Source: Clostridiales bacterium
Lineage (GTDB): Bacteria; Bacillota; Clostridia; Lachnospirales; Lachnospiraceae
Assembly (NCBI GenBank): GCA_018374355.1
Contig: JAHAFI010000030.1
Location: 1-38,779, forward strand
Direction of reading: 5' to 3'
Length of the DNA: 38,779 bases
This document shows, in pieces, positions 8,501 through 16,764 of the stretch. Under the pieces are notes generated by a model. The model saw only the letters and a program-made list of their open reading frames with translations. It was not told the DNA's origin and ran no database searches. Each line of letters begins with the position of its first letter. Position 1 is the stretch's first letter. The position numbers and the translations under genes are program-made.

Positions 8501-8848
8501 ATGAACGAAATTATCAGAAACATTGAAGCTGCACAGCTTAAAGCAGAAGTACCGGCATTTAACGTTGGTGATACCGTAAAAGTTTATGGTAAGATCAAAG
8601 AAGGAAACCGTGAAAGAATTCAGGTTTTCGAAGGTGTTGTTTTAAAGAAACAGGGCGGAAGCTGCCGTGAGACCTTTACAGTAAGAAAGAACTCCAACGG
8701 TATCGGCGTTGAAAAAACATGGCCGCTGCATTCCCCGAACGTTGAAAGAGTAGAAGTTGTAAGACGCGGTAAAGTAAGACGTGCGAAACTGAACTACCTG
8801 AGAGGACGTATCGGTAAAGCTGCAAAAGTTAAAGAATTAGTAAAATAG
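8501..8848 (+). CDS. rplS: 50S ribosomal protein L19
   Basis: L19 sits at the 30S-50S interface and forms part of an intersubunit bridge. The 115-aa protein has the full family length and typical blocks: the N-terminal helix, FNVGDTVKVYGKIKEGNRER, FEGVVLKKQGG, FTVRKNSNGIGVEKTWPLHS and the C-terminal RRGKVRRAKLNYLRGRIGKAA. AAAGGAG precedes ATG. It is monocistronic here, with its own promoter and terminator, rather than sharing a transcript with trmD and rimM as in many bacteria (those genes are not upstream in this window). Confidence 0.98.
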   Translation: MNEIIRNIEAAQLKAEVPAFNVGDTVKVYGKIKEGNRERIQVFEGVVLKKQGGSCRETFTVRKNSNGIGVEKTWPLHSPNVERVEVVRRGKVRRAKLNYLRGRIGKAAKVKELVK

Positions 8849-8860
8849 TAGGTAAAAGAG

Positions 8861-8896
8861 CAGGGGCAAATACTTAGAGGTACTTGTCCCTGTTTT
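8861..8896 (+). terminator. Terminator after rplS
   Basis: A 13-bp stem (8861-8873 with 8880-8892, one mismatch and one G-U) and a 6-nt loop are followed by TTTT. Confidence 0.8.
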
Positions 8897-8956
8897 AGTT
8901 GTTGAGATGCGCCTCTGGCGTAGGAATGTGCGGTATTCACATTTGAGGAAAGGGAT

Positions 8957-9532
8957 ATGGGATTTTTTAAAGCAAGATATGTAAGGGATTATATTGCGGC
9001 TACAAAAGTCAAATCCGTCCTTTTATGGATTGTGGAAATTATTGCTGTGATTGTGCTGGGTGTTATGCTGACACTGGGCTTCGGAAAGACGACAGTGATG
9101 CAGGAGGGTTCTATGGACCCTACGCTGGCAGCCGGCGACGTTTTGCTGGTAAACAGAGCGGCATATAAAATAGGTACGCCGAAGAGGGGAGACATTATCG
9201 CGTACAAACTCAGTGATGAGGAGAAAGCGAGTACGCATATCAAACGGATCATCGGGCTTCCCGGTGAGACGATTCAGATTAAAGACGGACAGATTCTGAT
9301 AGATGGGGAGACCTATCAGGAAAAGAAAAATTTCCCGGCGATTCAGAATCCGGGAATGGCTGATTCCTCCGTTACGTTAAAGAGCGGAGAGTATTTTGTG
9401 CTGGGCGATAACCGCAACAACAGCGAAGACAGCCGTTTCGTGAATGTGGGAAATGTAAAGAAAAAGAACATCATCGGGAAATTATGGTTTGTGGTTTCCC
9501 CATTGGACAAATTTGGTTTTATCGAAAAATAG
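8957..9532 (+). CDS. lepB: Signal peptidase I
   Basis: LepB removes signal peptides from proteins exported through Sec or Tat, on the outer face of the membrane. The 191-aa protein has a single N-terminal membrane anchor (about 20-43), the catalytic serine in EGSMDP (Ser52), the general-base lysine in HIKRIIGLPGE (Lys96), and the family box GDNRNNSEDSR near 153-163. The size fits the short Gram-positive type. GAGGAAAGGG precedes the start. It is followed after 10 nt by rbgA. Confidence 0.95.
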   Translation: MGFFKARYVRDYIAATKVKSVLLWIVEIIAVIVLGVMLTLGFGKTTVMQEGSMDPTLAAGDVLLVNRAAYKIGTPKRGDIIAYKLSDEEKASTHIKRIIGLPGETIQIKDGQILIDGETYQEKKNFPAIQNPGMADSSVTLKSGEYFVLGDNRNNSEDSRFVNVGNVKKKNIIGKLWFVVSPLDKFGFIEK

Positions 9533-9542
9533 AGGTGACTAT

Positions 9543-10415
9543 ATGATTTTACAGTGGTATCCCGGTCATATGACCAAAGCCAAAAGGCAGATGCAGGAGG
9601 ATATCAAGCTGATTGATCTGATCATTGAGCTGGTGGATGCCCGCATTCCTTTGAGCAGCCGGAATCCGGATATTGATGAGCTGGGAAAAAATAAGGCCCG
9701 GCTGATTCTTCTGAATAAATCCGATCTGGCAGATGAGCGGTACAATGAAAAATGGGCAGAGTTTTTTCAGCAGAAGGGCTTCTTCGTGCTGAAGGTAAAC
9801 GCCAAATCCGGGGCAGGACTGAAGGCGATTCAGGGCGTGATTCAGGAAGCCTGTAAGGAAAAGATTGAGCGGGACAGAAGAAGGGGCATCAAAAACCGTC
9901 CCATCCGCGCCATGGTTGTGGGGATTCCCAATGTGGGAAAATCCACGTTCATAAATTCTTATGCAGGAAAGGCCTGCACAAAGACAGGAAATAAGCCCGG
10001 TGTGACCAAAGGAAAACAGTGGATTCGTCTGAACAAATCACTGGAGCTTTTGGATACTCCCGGAATCCTCTGGCCGAAGTTTGAGGATCAGGAGGTCGGA
10101 AAACGTCTGGCTTATATCGGCTCTATCAAAGATGAAATCCTGAATCTGGAGGAATTGTCCCTGCTGCTTCTGGACTACATCAGAGAAAATTATCCGGGAA
10201 CCCTTCAGGGAAGATATGGAATCTCAGAAGAGGGAACTCCTCTTTCCATGCTGGAAGGAATTGCCGAAAACCGCAGATGTCTCGTCCGCGGTCAGGAACT
10301 GGATTACGGAAAGGCAGCAGGAATTCTGATGGAAGAATTCAGAAACGGTAAACTGGGCAGGATTACTCTGGAATACCCGAAAGGTCTGGCAGAAGAAAAT
10401 GAAGACGATCAGTGA
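9543..10415 (+). CDS. rbgA: Ribosome biogenesis GTPase A
   Basis: RbgA (YlqF) is a circularly permuted GTPase needed for late 50S subunit assembly. The order of motifs shows the permutation: G4 NKSDL comes first, then G5 (NAKSG), G1 GIPNVGKST, and G3 DTPGILWPKF. The N-terminal signature QWYPGHMTKAKRQM marks the start at ATG 9543, after GAGGTG; a longer frame from 9489 lies inside lepB and is rejected. The 290-aa length is normal. It overlaps rnhB by 17 nt, so the pair is translationally coupled, as in Bacillus, where rplS, ylqF and rnhB are also neighbours. Confidence 0.96.
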   Translation: MILQWYPGHMTKAKRQMQEDIKLIDLIIELVDARIPLSSRNPDIDELGKNKARLILLNKSDLADERYNEKWAEFFQQKGFFVLKVNAKSGAGLKAIQGVIQEACKEKIERDRRRGIKNRPIRAMVVGIPNVGKSTFINSYAGKACTKTGNKPGVTKGKQWIRLNKSLELLDTPGILWPKFEDQEVGKRLAYIGSIKDEILNLEELSLLLLDYIRENYPGTLQGRYGISEEGTPLSMLEGIAENRRCLVRGQELDYGKAAGILMEEFRNGKLGRITLEYPKGLAEENEDDQ

Positions 10416-11154
10416 GATTAAGAAGGAATTGGCTCAGGCGGATGACCGGGAACGGGAAGCGCTTCTGGAACAGTGCCGAGAGGATTCCAGAGCCGGTGTG
10501 AAAGCGCTGGTGAGCAGGTACGAAAAGGAAAAAGAAAAGCTGGCTCAGGAGAAGCTGCGCATTGAGCAGATGAAAGCGTATGAAAAAAAGTATGAGTATC
10601 TGGGATATGTATGCGGAATTGACGAGGCGGGCAGAGGTCCTCTGGCCGGTCCGGTTGTTGCCGGTGCCGTGATCCTTCCGCAAGACAGTAAAATCCTGTG
10701 GATCAATGATTCCAAACAGCTCTCGGAGAAAAAGAGGGAGGAGCTGTATCAGGTGATTATGGAGGAGGCTGTGGCGGTAGGCGTAGGATATGCCAGCCCT
10801 GCCAGAATCGATGAGATTAACATTTTGCAGGCCACCTATGAGGCTATGAGGGAGGCGGTGTCCAAACTTCCGGTTGTGCCGCAGATACTTTTGAACGATG
10901 CAGTGAGGATTCCGGGAATGGAGATTCCGCAGGTGCCGATCATCAAGGGAGATGCGAAAAGTGTTTCCATTGCGGCAGCCAGCATTATCGCTAAGGTTAC
11001 CAGAGACAGGCTGATGAGGGAGTATGATCAGATTCTGCCGGAGTACGGATTTGCTTCGAACAAAGGGTACGGCGCCAAGGCGCATTTGGAGGCTCTGAAA
11101 AAGTATGGACCGTCACCGATCCACAGGGCGTCTTTTATCAAAAATTTACTGTGA
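10399..11154 (+). CDS. rnhB: Ribonuclease HII
   Basis: RNase HII cuts RNA-DNA hybrids and single ribonucleotides embedded in DNA. The catalytic motif GIDEAGRGPLAGPVVA starts with Asp75-Glu76, and the other acidic ligands are Asp167 (LLNDA) and Asp203 (TRDRL). The first 65 residues form a charged helical extension, seen in Firmicute RnhB proteins; length 251 aa. The gene starts within the end of rbgA and ends at a terminator. Confidence 0.97.
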   Translation: MKTISEIKKELAQADDREREALLEQCREDSRAGVKALVSRYEKEKEKLAQEKLRIEQMKAYEKKYEYLGYVCGIDEAGRGPLAGPVVAGAVILPQDSKILWINDSKQLSEKKREELYQVIMEEAVAVGVGYASPARIDEINILQATYEAMREAVSKLPVVPQILLNDAVRIPGMEIPQVPIIKGDAKSVSIAAASIIAKVTRDRLMREYDQILPEYGFASNKGYGAKAHLEALKKYGPSPIHRASFIKNLL

Positions 11155-11166
11155 AAGCTGATTTTC

Positions 11167-11197
11167 AAGGTTGTCACTTGCCCGGTGACAGCCTTTT
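11167..11197 (+). terminator. Terminator after rnhB
   Basis: An 11-bp stem (11167-11177 with 11185-11195, one G-U pair) with a 7-nt loop ends in TTTT. It partly overlaps the promoter proposed for yraN. Confidence 0.75.
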
Positions 11198-11207
11198 GTT
11201 GTATAAT
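11178..11207 (+). promoter_or_regulatory. Possible promoter of yraN-pgeF
   Basis: A consensus TATAAT (11202-11207) lies 18 bp after a weak TTGCCC (11178-11183), within and just after the rnhB terminator stem. The leader to the yraN start would be about 35 nt. Confidence 0.45.
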
Positions 11208-11247
11208 CGGAGAAAAGCAGTGGCCGAAGGGCAAATGAGGTAGTTGA

Positions 11248-11601
11248 GTGAATAAAAGAAAAACAGGGCAGGAACAGGAGCAGAGGGCAGCAGAATTTCT
11301 CGAAGGATTGGGGTATCGGGTGATTCGGCGAAATTACCGCTGCCGGGCGGGAGAGATCGACCTGATCGCAGAACACAAAGGCTGTCTGGTATTCATAGAG
11401 GTAAAATACCGGAAGCAGAATTTTGCGGGATATGCGGAAGAGGCGGTAGATCTTCGTAAGCAGCGGCAGATTTCTAAGGTGGCGGCATGGTATCTGGCGG
11501 AACAGGAATTGAATATGGATACGCCCTGCAGATTTGATGTGGCGGCAGTGACACCGGAGGAAATCCGGGTGTATGAGGACGCATTTTTTTATACAAGATA
11601 G
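11248..11601 (+). CDS. yraN: UPF0102 (YraN) family protein
   Basis: This 117-aa protein belongs to the widespread YraN family with a predicted Holliday-junction-resolvase/restriction-endonuclease fold and no firm cellular role. The core block RNYRCRAGEIDLIAEHKGCL followed by VFIEVKYR holds the conserved Glu-Asp and Glu-x-Lys residues of that nuclease fold. It starts at GTG 11248 with ATGAGG upstream. Its frequent neighbourhood with rnhB, seen here too, suggests a DNA maintenance role, by inference. Confidence 0.9.
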   Translation: MNKRKTGQEQEQRAAEFLEGLGYRVIRRNYRCRAGEIDLIAEHKGCLVFIEVKYRKQNFAGYAEEAVDLRKQRQISKVAAWYLAEQELNMDTPCRFDVAAVTPEEIRVYEDAFFYTR

Positions 11602-11692
11602 TGGTGTGCAGGATGATGCCTTTGCCGTACAAAGGATACAGGGATGTGCCGGGATAGAAGAAAATACGGACAGACAGGAGGAGACGTAACGA

Positions 11693-12571
11693 TTGGATAA
11701 AAATTTCAGGGAAATAGATGAAATCAAATGGGTGCAGGAAAACCATCCGGGAATAGAAGTGAAGGTGGAGAATGGGGTTCCCTTCCTGAGCTGGCCTTCT
11801 CTGACTGAGACGGGAGTGGTACGTCACGGATTTACCACCCGGCTGGGAGGGGTAAGCGAAGGAGACTGCCGTTCTATGAATCTCAGCTTTACCAGAGGGG
11901 ACAAAGAGGAAGCGGTGCAGGAAAATTACCGAAGGATTGCCGGGGCAATCGGTTTTCCATGGGAAAGCGTGGTGTGCTCCGATCAAACCCATACCACCAA
12001 TGTGCGCCGGGTGGGAAGAGAGGACAGGGGAAACGGACTGACCCGTCCCCGGCCGTATACCGATGTGGATGGGCTGATTACCAATGAGCCGGGAGTGACG
12101 CTGGCAACCTTTTATGCCGACTGTGTTCCCCTGTATCTGGTGGATCCGGTAAAGAGAGCCATCGGCCTGTCCCATTCCGGATGGCGGGGAACGGTGGGAA
12201 AGATCGGAAAAATAACGGTGGAAGCGATGGAGTGGGAATTTGGCTGTGCCCCGGAGGATATCCTTACCGTCATCGGCCCGTCCATTTGTATGGACTGCTA
12301 TGAAGTGAGTCAGGATGTGGCGGATGAATTCCGGAAAGCTTACCGTAAGGAGCTGTGGCCCCGGCTGCTTCTGGAAAAAGGAGACGGAAAATTCCAGTTG
12401 GATCTGTGGGAGGCCTGCAGGGAGAATTTTCTGGAAGCCGGAATTTTGCCGGAACATATCACCATGCCTCAGATCTGTACCTGCTGTAATCCCCAATTTT
12501 TGTTTTCCCATCGGGCATCGAAGGGAAAGAGAGGAAATCTGGCGGCGTTTTTGATGTTGGAAGAGGCGTAG
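11693..12571 (+). CDS. pgeF: Purine nucleoside phosphorylase/oxidoreductase of the PgeF (YfiH, LACC1) family
   Basis: PgeF proteins act on purine nucleosides and have been linked to clearance of mis-incorporated cell-wall precursors. The 292-aa protein starts at TTG 11693 behind AGGAGGAG, the only site with a good ribosome binding site. Family blocks are GFTTRLGGVSEG, SDQTHTTNV with the metal-binding His, ADCVPLYL with the catalytic Cys, LSHSGWRGT with the second His, and ICTCCNPQFLFSHR near the end. A 91-nt gap follows yraN. Older annotations call it a polyphenol oxidase or laccase. Confidence 0.92.
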   Translation: MDKNFREIDEIKWVQENHPGIEVKVENGVPFLSWPSLTETGVVRHGFTTRLGGVSEGDCRSMNLSFTRGDKEEAVQENYRRIAGAIGFPWESVVCSDQTHTTNVRRVGREDRGNGLTRPRPYTDVDGLITNEPGVTLATFYADCVPLYLVDPVKRAIGLSHSGWRGTVGKIGKITVEAMEWEFGCAPEDILTVIGPSICMDCYEVSQDVADEFRKAYRKELWPRLLLEKGDGKFQLDLWEACRENFLEAGILPEHITMPQICTCCNPQFLFSHRASKGKRGNLAAFLMLEEA

Positions 12572-12577
12572 CAAAAG

Positions 12578-12618
12578 AAAAAACCTGAAGAAGTCCGATG
12601 GATTTCCTCAGGTTTTTT
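12578..12618. terminator. Bidirectional terminator between pgeF and prs
   Basis: A 19-bp stem (12578-12596 with 12600-12618, two G-U positions) has a 3-nt loop with A6 on the left and T6 on the right, and serves the two convergent genes. Confidence 0.88.
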
Positions 12619-12629
12619 AAAACATAAAT

Positions 12630-13805
12630 TTATTTGCTTGCTCGGTTTTTCTCCAGCAGTTTGTTGATCTTTTCGGTTGTGGAACGAACCTTTTCAACAG
12701 AAACGTCATGGTTCAGGGTATCCAGAATGCTTGCAAGATATTTGCCCATTTCTGCCGGCTCGTAATATGGACGGCTGAGAAGCTCTTCGGGACGGTAGTT
12801 CAGGTCGGTGGTGATTACTTTGTGGAGATATCCTTTTTCGTAATACTCATCAAATTTCTTCATACCGTCGGTGAAAAGACCAAAGGTGGTGCAGACAAAT
12901 ACACGGTTTGCATCCCGTTCTTTCAACTGCTTTGCCACATCCAGCATACTCTCACCGGAGGAAATCATGTCATCGATAACGATTACATCTTTTCCTGCAA
13001 CAGAGTCACCCAAAAATTCGTGTGCAACGATCGGGTTCTTTCCATTGATGATGGTAGAGTAGTCACGGCGTTTGTAGAACATACCCATATCCACGCCGAG
13101 AATGTTGGAAAAATACACGGCTCTTGCCATAGCGCCTTCATCCGGGCTGATGATCATCAGATGTTCATTGTCAATCTGCAGATCCGGTACGGAACGCATC
13201 AGCGCTTTCAAAAACTGATAGGTAGGCATGAAATTGTCAAAACCATGCAATGGAATGGCGTTCATAACACGGGGATCATGGGCATCAAATGTAAGAATAT
13301 TGGAAACACCCATGTGGATCAGCTCCTGTAAAGCCAAAGCACAGTCTAAAGACTCTCTTTTGGTACGTTTGTGCTGTCTTCCCTCATATAAGAAGGGCAT
13401 GATGACATTGATTCTGTGTGCCTTTCCGGTAGCAGCAGAAATGATTCTCTTGAGATCCTGAAAATGATCATCCGGTGACATATGATTTTCATATCCGCTG
13501 ACTTTGTAAGTAATGCTGTAGTTGGTTACATCGCACATGATGAACAGATCTACGCCGCGAACAGATTCGTTGATCTTTCCTTTTGCTTCTCCGGTACCGA
13601 AACGCGGGCATTCACAGTCGATTAAAAAAGACTCCTCTGAATATCCGGACCATGAAATACCTGTTTTCTGGTGGGACACCAGTTCTTTACGAAACTGTAC
13701 CAGATAATTGTCCACTGTTTTAGCCAGTTCTTCGCAGCCTTTCAGCGCTGCAATCTTAATTGGCGCTACAGGAATGGAATTTTCCAATAAATCTAAATTT
13801 GCCAT
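12630..13805 (-). CDS. prs: Long-form ribose-phosphate pyrophosphokinase (PRPP synthase)
   Basis: The enzyme makes PRPP from ribose-5-phosphate and ATP for nucleotide, His and Trp synthesis. At 391 aa it is about 75 residues longer than classical Prs. Key regions are recognisable but divergent: TFDAHDPRV in place of the catalytic-loop/flag His block, ISPDEGAMARA for the classical SPDxGGxxRA, and the PRPP-binding loop VIVIDDMISSGESM with Ser replacing the usual Thr-Gly. The extra length is an N-terminal extension (to about 75) and inserts near residues 110-150. It starts with GGAGG before ATG and has a clear promoter. A long Prs subgroup exists in Clostridia; whether it is the only Prs of this cell cannot be seen. 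Confidence 0.88.
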   Translation of the reverse strand: MANLDLLENSIPVAPIKIAALKGCEELAKTVDNYLVQFRKELVSHQKTGISWSGYSEESFLIDCECPRFGTGEAKGKINESVRGVDLFIMCDVTNYSITYKVSGYENHMSPDDHFQDLKRIISAATGKAHRINVIMPFLYEGRQHKRTKRESLDCALALQELIHMGVSNILTFDAHDPRVMNAIPLHGFDNFMPTYQFLKALMRSVPDLQIDNEHLMIISPDEGAMARAVYFSNILGVDMGMFYKRRDYSTIINGKNPIVAHEFLGDSVAGKDVIVIDDMISSGESMLDVAKQLKERDANRVFVCTTFGLFTDGMKKFDEYYEKGYLHKVITTDLNYRPEELLSRPYYEPAEMGKYLASILDTLNHDVSVEKVRSTTEKINKLLEKNRASK

Positions 13806-13869
13806 AGAAACCTCCGCATAATGTGATTTTATTAGATTTTAATTTTACTAGATTTTTACAGACATATTA

Positions 13870-13898
13870 GTTATACCATCAGAAAGGGAACCCGTCAA
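13870..13898 (-). promoter_or_regulatory. Sigma-A promoter of prs
   Basis: On the minus strand TTGACG (13898-13893) and TATAAC (13875-13870) are 17 bp apart, with a 65-nt AT-rich leader before the prs start. Confidence 0.7.
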
Positions 13899-13926
13899 GA
13901 AATATGTCGGATTCTGGGGAAAATCA

Positions 13927-13959
13927 GTAACTATGAATCCGGAAAGGCTGAATAGTTAC
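13927..13959. repeat. GTAACTRTTCAG inverted-repeat element, copy B (short)
   Basis: GTAACTAT (13927-13934) pairs with ATAGTTAC (13952-13959). The right end, CTGAATAGTTAC (13948-13959), is identical over 12 nt to copy A at 4504-4515, and 17 nt (13942-13958) are identical to copy C at 33323-33339. It lies between the divergent prs and radical SAM promoters. Confidence 0.6.
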
Positions 13960-13976
13960 GAAAATCCCTCTCGTCA

Positions 13977-14005
13977 TTGACAGGCTTTTCAGGAAAACCT
14001 ATAAT
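13977..14005 (+). promoter_or_regulatory. Perfect-consensus sigma-A promoter P1 of the der operon
   Basis: TTGACA (13977-13982), a 17-bp spacer and TATAAT (14000-14005) match the sigma-A consensus at all 12 positions. Confidence 0.85.
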
Positions 14006-14017
14006 GAAGGCATATAC

Positions 14018-14046
14018 TTGACAAGGAGAATGATGTTCTATATAGT
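14018..14046 (+). promoter_or_regulatory. Second tandem promoter P2 of the der operon
   Basis: TTGACA (14018-14023) and TATAGT (14041-14046) are again 17 bp apart, 41 bp downstream of P1. The transcript from P2 would start about 30 nt before the start codon at 14082. Confidence 0.75.
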
Positions 14047-14081
14047 AAGGAAGCGATGAATTCAGAAATGGAGAAATGATC

Positions 14082-15473
14082 ATGAAGAAAAGCAGGCATG
14101 TGATCCGGAAGGTTCTTCCTGAGAGTATTGCGGAAGAATTGGAGCTGGAGCCGGGGGATGAGCTGATTTCCATCAACGGACAGCCAATCGAGGATGTATT
14201 TGATTATCACTATCTGATAAATGATGAATATTTGGAAATCCTGATCCGTAAGCAGGACGGGGAAGAGTGGGAATTGGAGATTGAAAAGGAGTTTGAAGAG
14301 GATTTGGGTGTGGAATTCGACAACAGCCTGATGGACGAGTACCGCTCCTGCCGAAACAACTGTATTTTCTGCTTCATTGACCAGATGCCGGAGGGGATGC
14401 GGGAGACACTGTACTTTAAAGACGACGATTCCCGGCTTTCCTTTTTACAGGGAAATTATGTGACACTGACGAATATGAGCGACCATGATATTGACAGAAT
14501 TATCCAGTACCATCTGACGCCGATCAATATTTCCTTTCAGACCACCAACCCAAAGCTTCGCTGCAGGATGCTGAATAACCGCTTTGCGGGAGATATTTTT
14601 CCTAAGGTACAGAGGCTGTATGAAGCGGGGATTGAGATGAACGGACAGATTGTTCTGTGTAAGGGAATCAATGACGGGGAGGAGCTGGAGAGAAGTATCC
14701 GGGATCTGAGCGGATATCTTCCCCATCTGAAAAGTGTTTCCATTGTTCCCGTGGGCCTCAGCAAATACAGGGAGAATCTGTATCCTCTGGAGCCGTTTAA
14801 CAAAGAGGATGCCTGCAAGGTGATTGCGGCGGTAGATGGCTGGCGGGAAAAATTGTACCGGGAATACGGTCTGCATTTTATACACTGCAGTGATGAGTGG
14901 TATATTCTGGCGGAACTGCCGATCCCTGAGGAGGAAGCCTATGACGGCTATCTGCAGCTTGAAAACGGTGTGGGAATGCTCCGCCTTCTGGAAAATGAAG
15001 TGAAAGAGGAGTTAAAGCAGCACAGAGGGGATCAGAGAGAGCGAAAGATTTCCATTGCCACCGGAAAGCTGGCGGCCCCCTTTATCCGGGAAAATATTTT
15101 ACGGATTCAGGAAGTCTATCCGCAGGTGCAGGCAGAGATTTATCCTATCCGGAATGATTTTTTCGGGGAGATGATCACGGTGTCAGGACTGATTACCGGA
15201 CAGGATCTCAAAGCACAGTTGAAAGGAAAGGATCTGGGAGAATGTCTTTTGCTCCCCTGCAATATGCTGCGGGCGGGAGAAAATGTTTTTCTGGATGATG
15301 TAACTGTAGAAGAACTGGAAGAAGAACTGGGCGTGCCGGTGGCAGTGGTGGATCAGGATGGAGCCTCACTGGTACAGGCCGTCATAGAAGAGCAGGTTTT
15401 GAAAAAACATAAAAGGAGACAACAATATGAGCAAACCGATTGTAGCAATCGTGGGACGTCCCAATGTAGGTAA
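14082..15473 (+). CDS. DUF512 radical SAM protein with N-terminal PDZ-like domain
   Basis: The 463-aa protein has a PDZ-like domain (about 5-70, with ELEPGDELISINGQPI), then the radical SAM cluster motif CRNNCIFC (Cys90, Cys94, Cys97) and a C-terminal DUF512 domain. Its function is not established; it is conserved next to der in many Clostridia, as here. The start ATG 14082 has TGGAG 8 nt upstream; ATG 14076 is too close to it. The last 47 nt overlap the der start in another frame, including the whole der ribosome binding region, so the genes are coupled. Role in ribosome or RNA maintenance is a guess from the Der link only. Confidence 0.9.
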   Translation: MKKSRHVIRKVLPESIAEELELEPGDELISINGQPIEDVFDYHYLINDEYLEILIRKQDGEEWELEIEKEFEEDLGVEFDNSLMDEYRSCRNNCIFCFIDQMPEGMRETLYFKDDDSRLSFLQGNYVTLTNMSDHDIDRIIQYHLTPINISFQTTNPKLRCRMLNNRFAGDIFPKVQRLYEAGIEMNGQIVLCKGINDGEELERSIRDLSGYLPHLKSVSIVPVGLSKYRENLYPLEPFNKEDACKVIAAVDGWREKLYREYGLHFIHCSDEWYILAELPIPEEEAYDGYLQLENGVGMLRLLENEVKEELKQHRGDQRERKISIATGKLAAPFIRENILRIQEVYPQVQAEIYPIRNDFFGEMITVSGLITGQDLKAQLKGKDLGECLLLPCNMLRAGENVFLDDVTVEELEEELGVPVAVVDQDGASLVQAVIEEQVLKKHKRRQQYEQTDCSNRGTSQCR

Positions 15474-16752
15474 ATCTACATTGTTCAACGTCCTTGCGGG
15501 AGATAACATTTCTATTGTAAAAGATACGCCGGGAGTTACCAGAGACAGGATTTATGCCGATGCAAGCTGGCTGAATTATAATTTTACCCTGATCGATACC
15601 GGCGGTATCGAACCGGAGAGTAAGGATGTGATTCTCTCCCAGATGAGAGATCAGGCGCAGATCGCCATTGACACAGCGGATGTGATTGTTTTTATCACGG
15701 ATGTGCGTCAGGGACTGGTGGATGCGGACTCCAAAGTGGCGGATATGCTGAGAAGAAGCGGAAAACCGGTAGTTCTGGTGGTAAATAAAGTAGACAGCTT
15801 TGAAAAATATATGGCGGATGTGTATGAGTTTTACAATCTGGGTATCGGGGAGCCGGTGCCGATTTCCGCTTCAGGAAAGCTGGGGCTGGGAGATATGCTG
15901 GACGAGGTGGTAAAATATTTCGACAGCGGGGATCAGGAGGATGAAGAAAATGAGATTCCCCATATTGCCATTGTGGGAAAACCGAATGTGGGAAAATCTT
16001 CTATTGTCAATAAACTTCTGGGACAGAACCGCGTGATCGTATCCAATGTGGCGGGAACGACAAGAGATGCCATCGACACCAATATTATCTGGAACGGCAA
16101 AGACTATATTTTCATCGATACAGCAGGTCTGAGAAGAAAAAATAAAATCAAAGAGGAGCTGGAGCGCTACAGCATTATCCGTACCGTTACGGCGGTGGAG
16201 CGGGCTGATGTGGTCATTGTGGTGATTGACGCCACAGAAGGAATCACAGAGCAGGACGCTAAGATTGCAGGTATCGCCCACGAGAGGGGAAAAGGAATCA
16301 TCATTGCGGTGAACAAATGGGATGCCATTGAAAAGGATGACAAGACCATTTACAAATTTACCAATAAAGTGAGAGAGACTCTGGCATATATGCCCTATGC
16401 CGAGATCCTGTTTATCTCTGCACAGACGGGACAGAGACTGCCGAAGCTTTTCGAGACCATTGATATGGTTCTGGAAAACCAGACGCTCAGGGTGCAGACC
16501 GGTGTGCTGAATGAAATCATGACGGAAGCCATCGCCATGCAGCAGCCGCCGTCAGATAAGGGAAAACGCCTGAAGCTGTTCTATATGACGCAGGTAGCGG
16601 TAAAGCCGCCCACCTTTGTTATTTTTGTAAATGATAAGGAACTGATGCATTTTTCCTATACCCGTTATCTGGAAAACAGGATCAGGGATGCGTTCGGATT
16701 CCGGGGAACTTCGCTGAAGTTCATCATCCGGGAACGAAAAGGAGAAAAATAA
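15427..16752 (+). CDS. der: Ribosome biogenesis GTPase Der (EngA)
   Basis: Der is an essential double-GTPase for 50S assembly. Two G domains are visible: the first with GRPNVGKST near residue 10, DTGGIE and NKVD, the second with GKPNVGKSS near 183, DTAGLRRK and NKWD, and then the C-terminal KH-like domain ending FGFRGTSLKFIIRERK. At 441 aa it is full length. AAAGGAGA lies within the end of the upstream gene. It forms an operon with plsY and gpsA, the usual Firmicute order. Confidence 0.98.
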   Translation: MSKPIVAIVGRPNVGKSTLFNVLAGDNISIVKDTPGVTRDRIYADASWLNYNFTLIDTGGIEPESKDVILSQMRDQAQIAIDTADVIVFITDVRQGLVDADSKVADMLRRSGKPVVLVVNKVDSFEKYMADVYEFYNLGIGEPVPISASGKLGLGDMLDEVVKYFDSGDQEDEENEIPHIAIVGKPNVGKSSIVNKLLGQNRVIVSNVAGTTRDAIDTNIIWNGKDYIFIDTAGLRRKNKIKEELERYSIIRTVTAVERADVVIVVIDATEGITEQDAKIAGIAHERGKGIIIAVNKWDAIEKDDKTIYKFTNKVRETLAYMPYAEILFISAQTGQRLPKLFETIDMVLENQTLRVQTGVLNEIMTEAIAMQQPPSDKGKRLKLFYMTQVAVKPPTFVIFVNDKELMHFSYTRYLENRIRDAFGFRGTSLKFIIRERKGEK

Positions 16753-16764
16753 GGAGCGGTAAAA

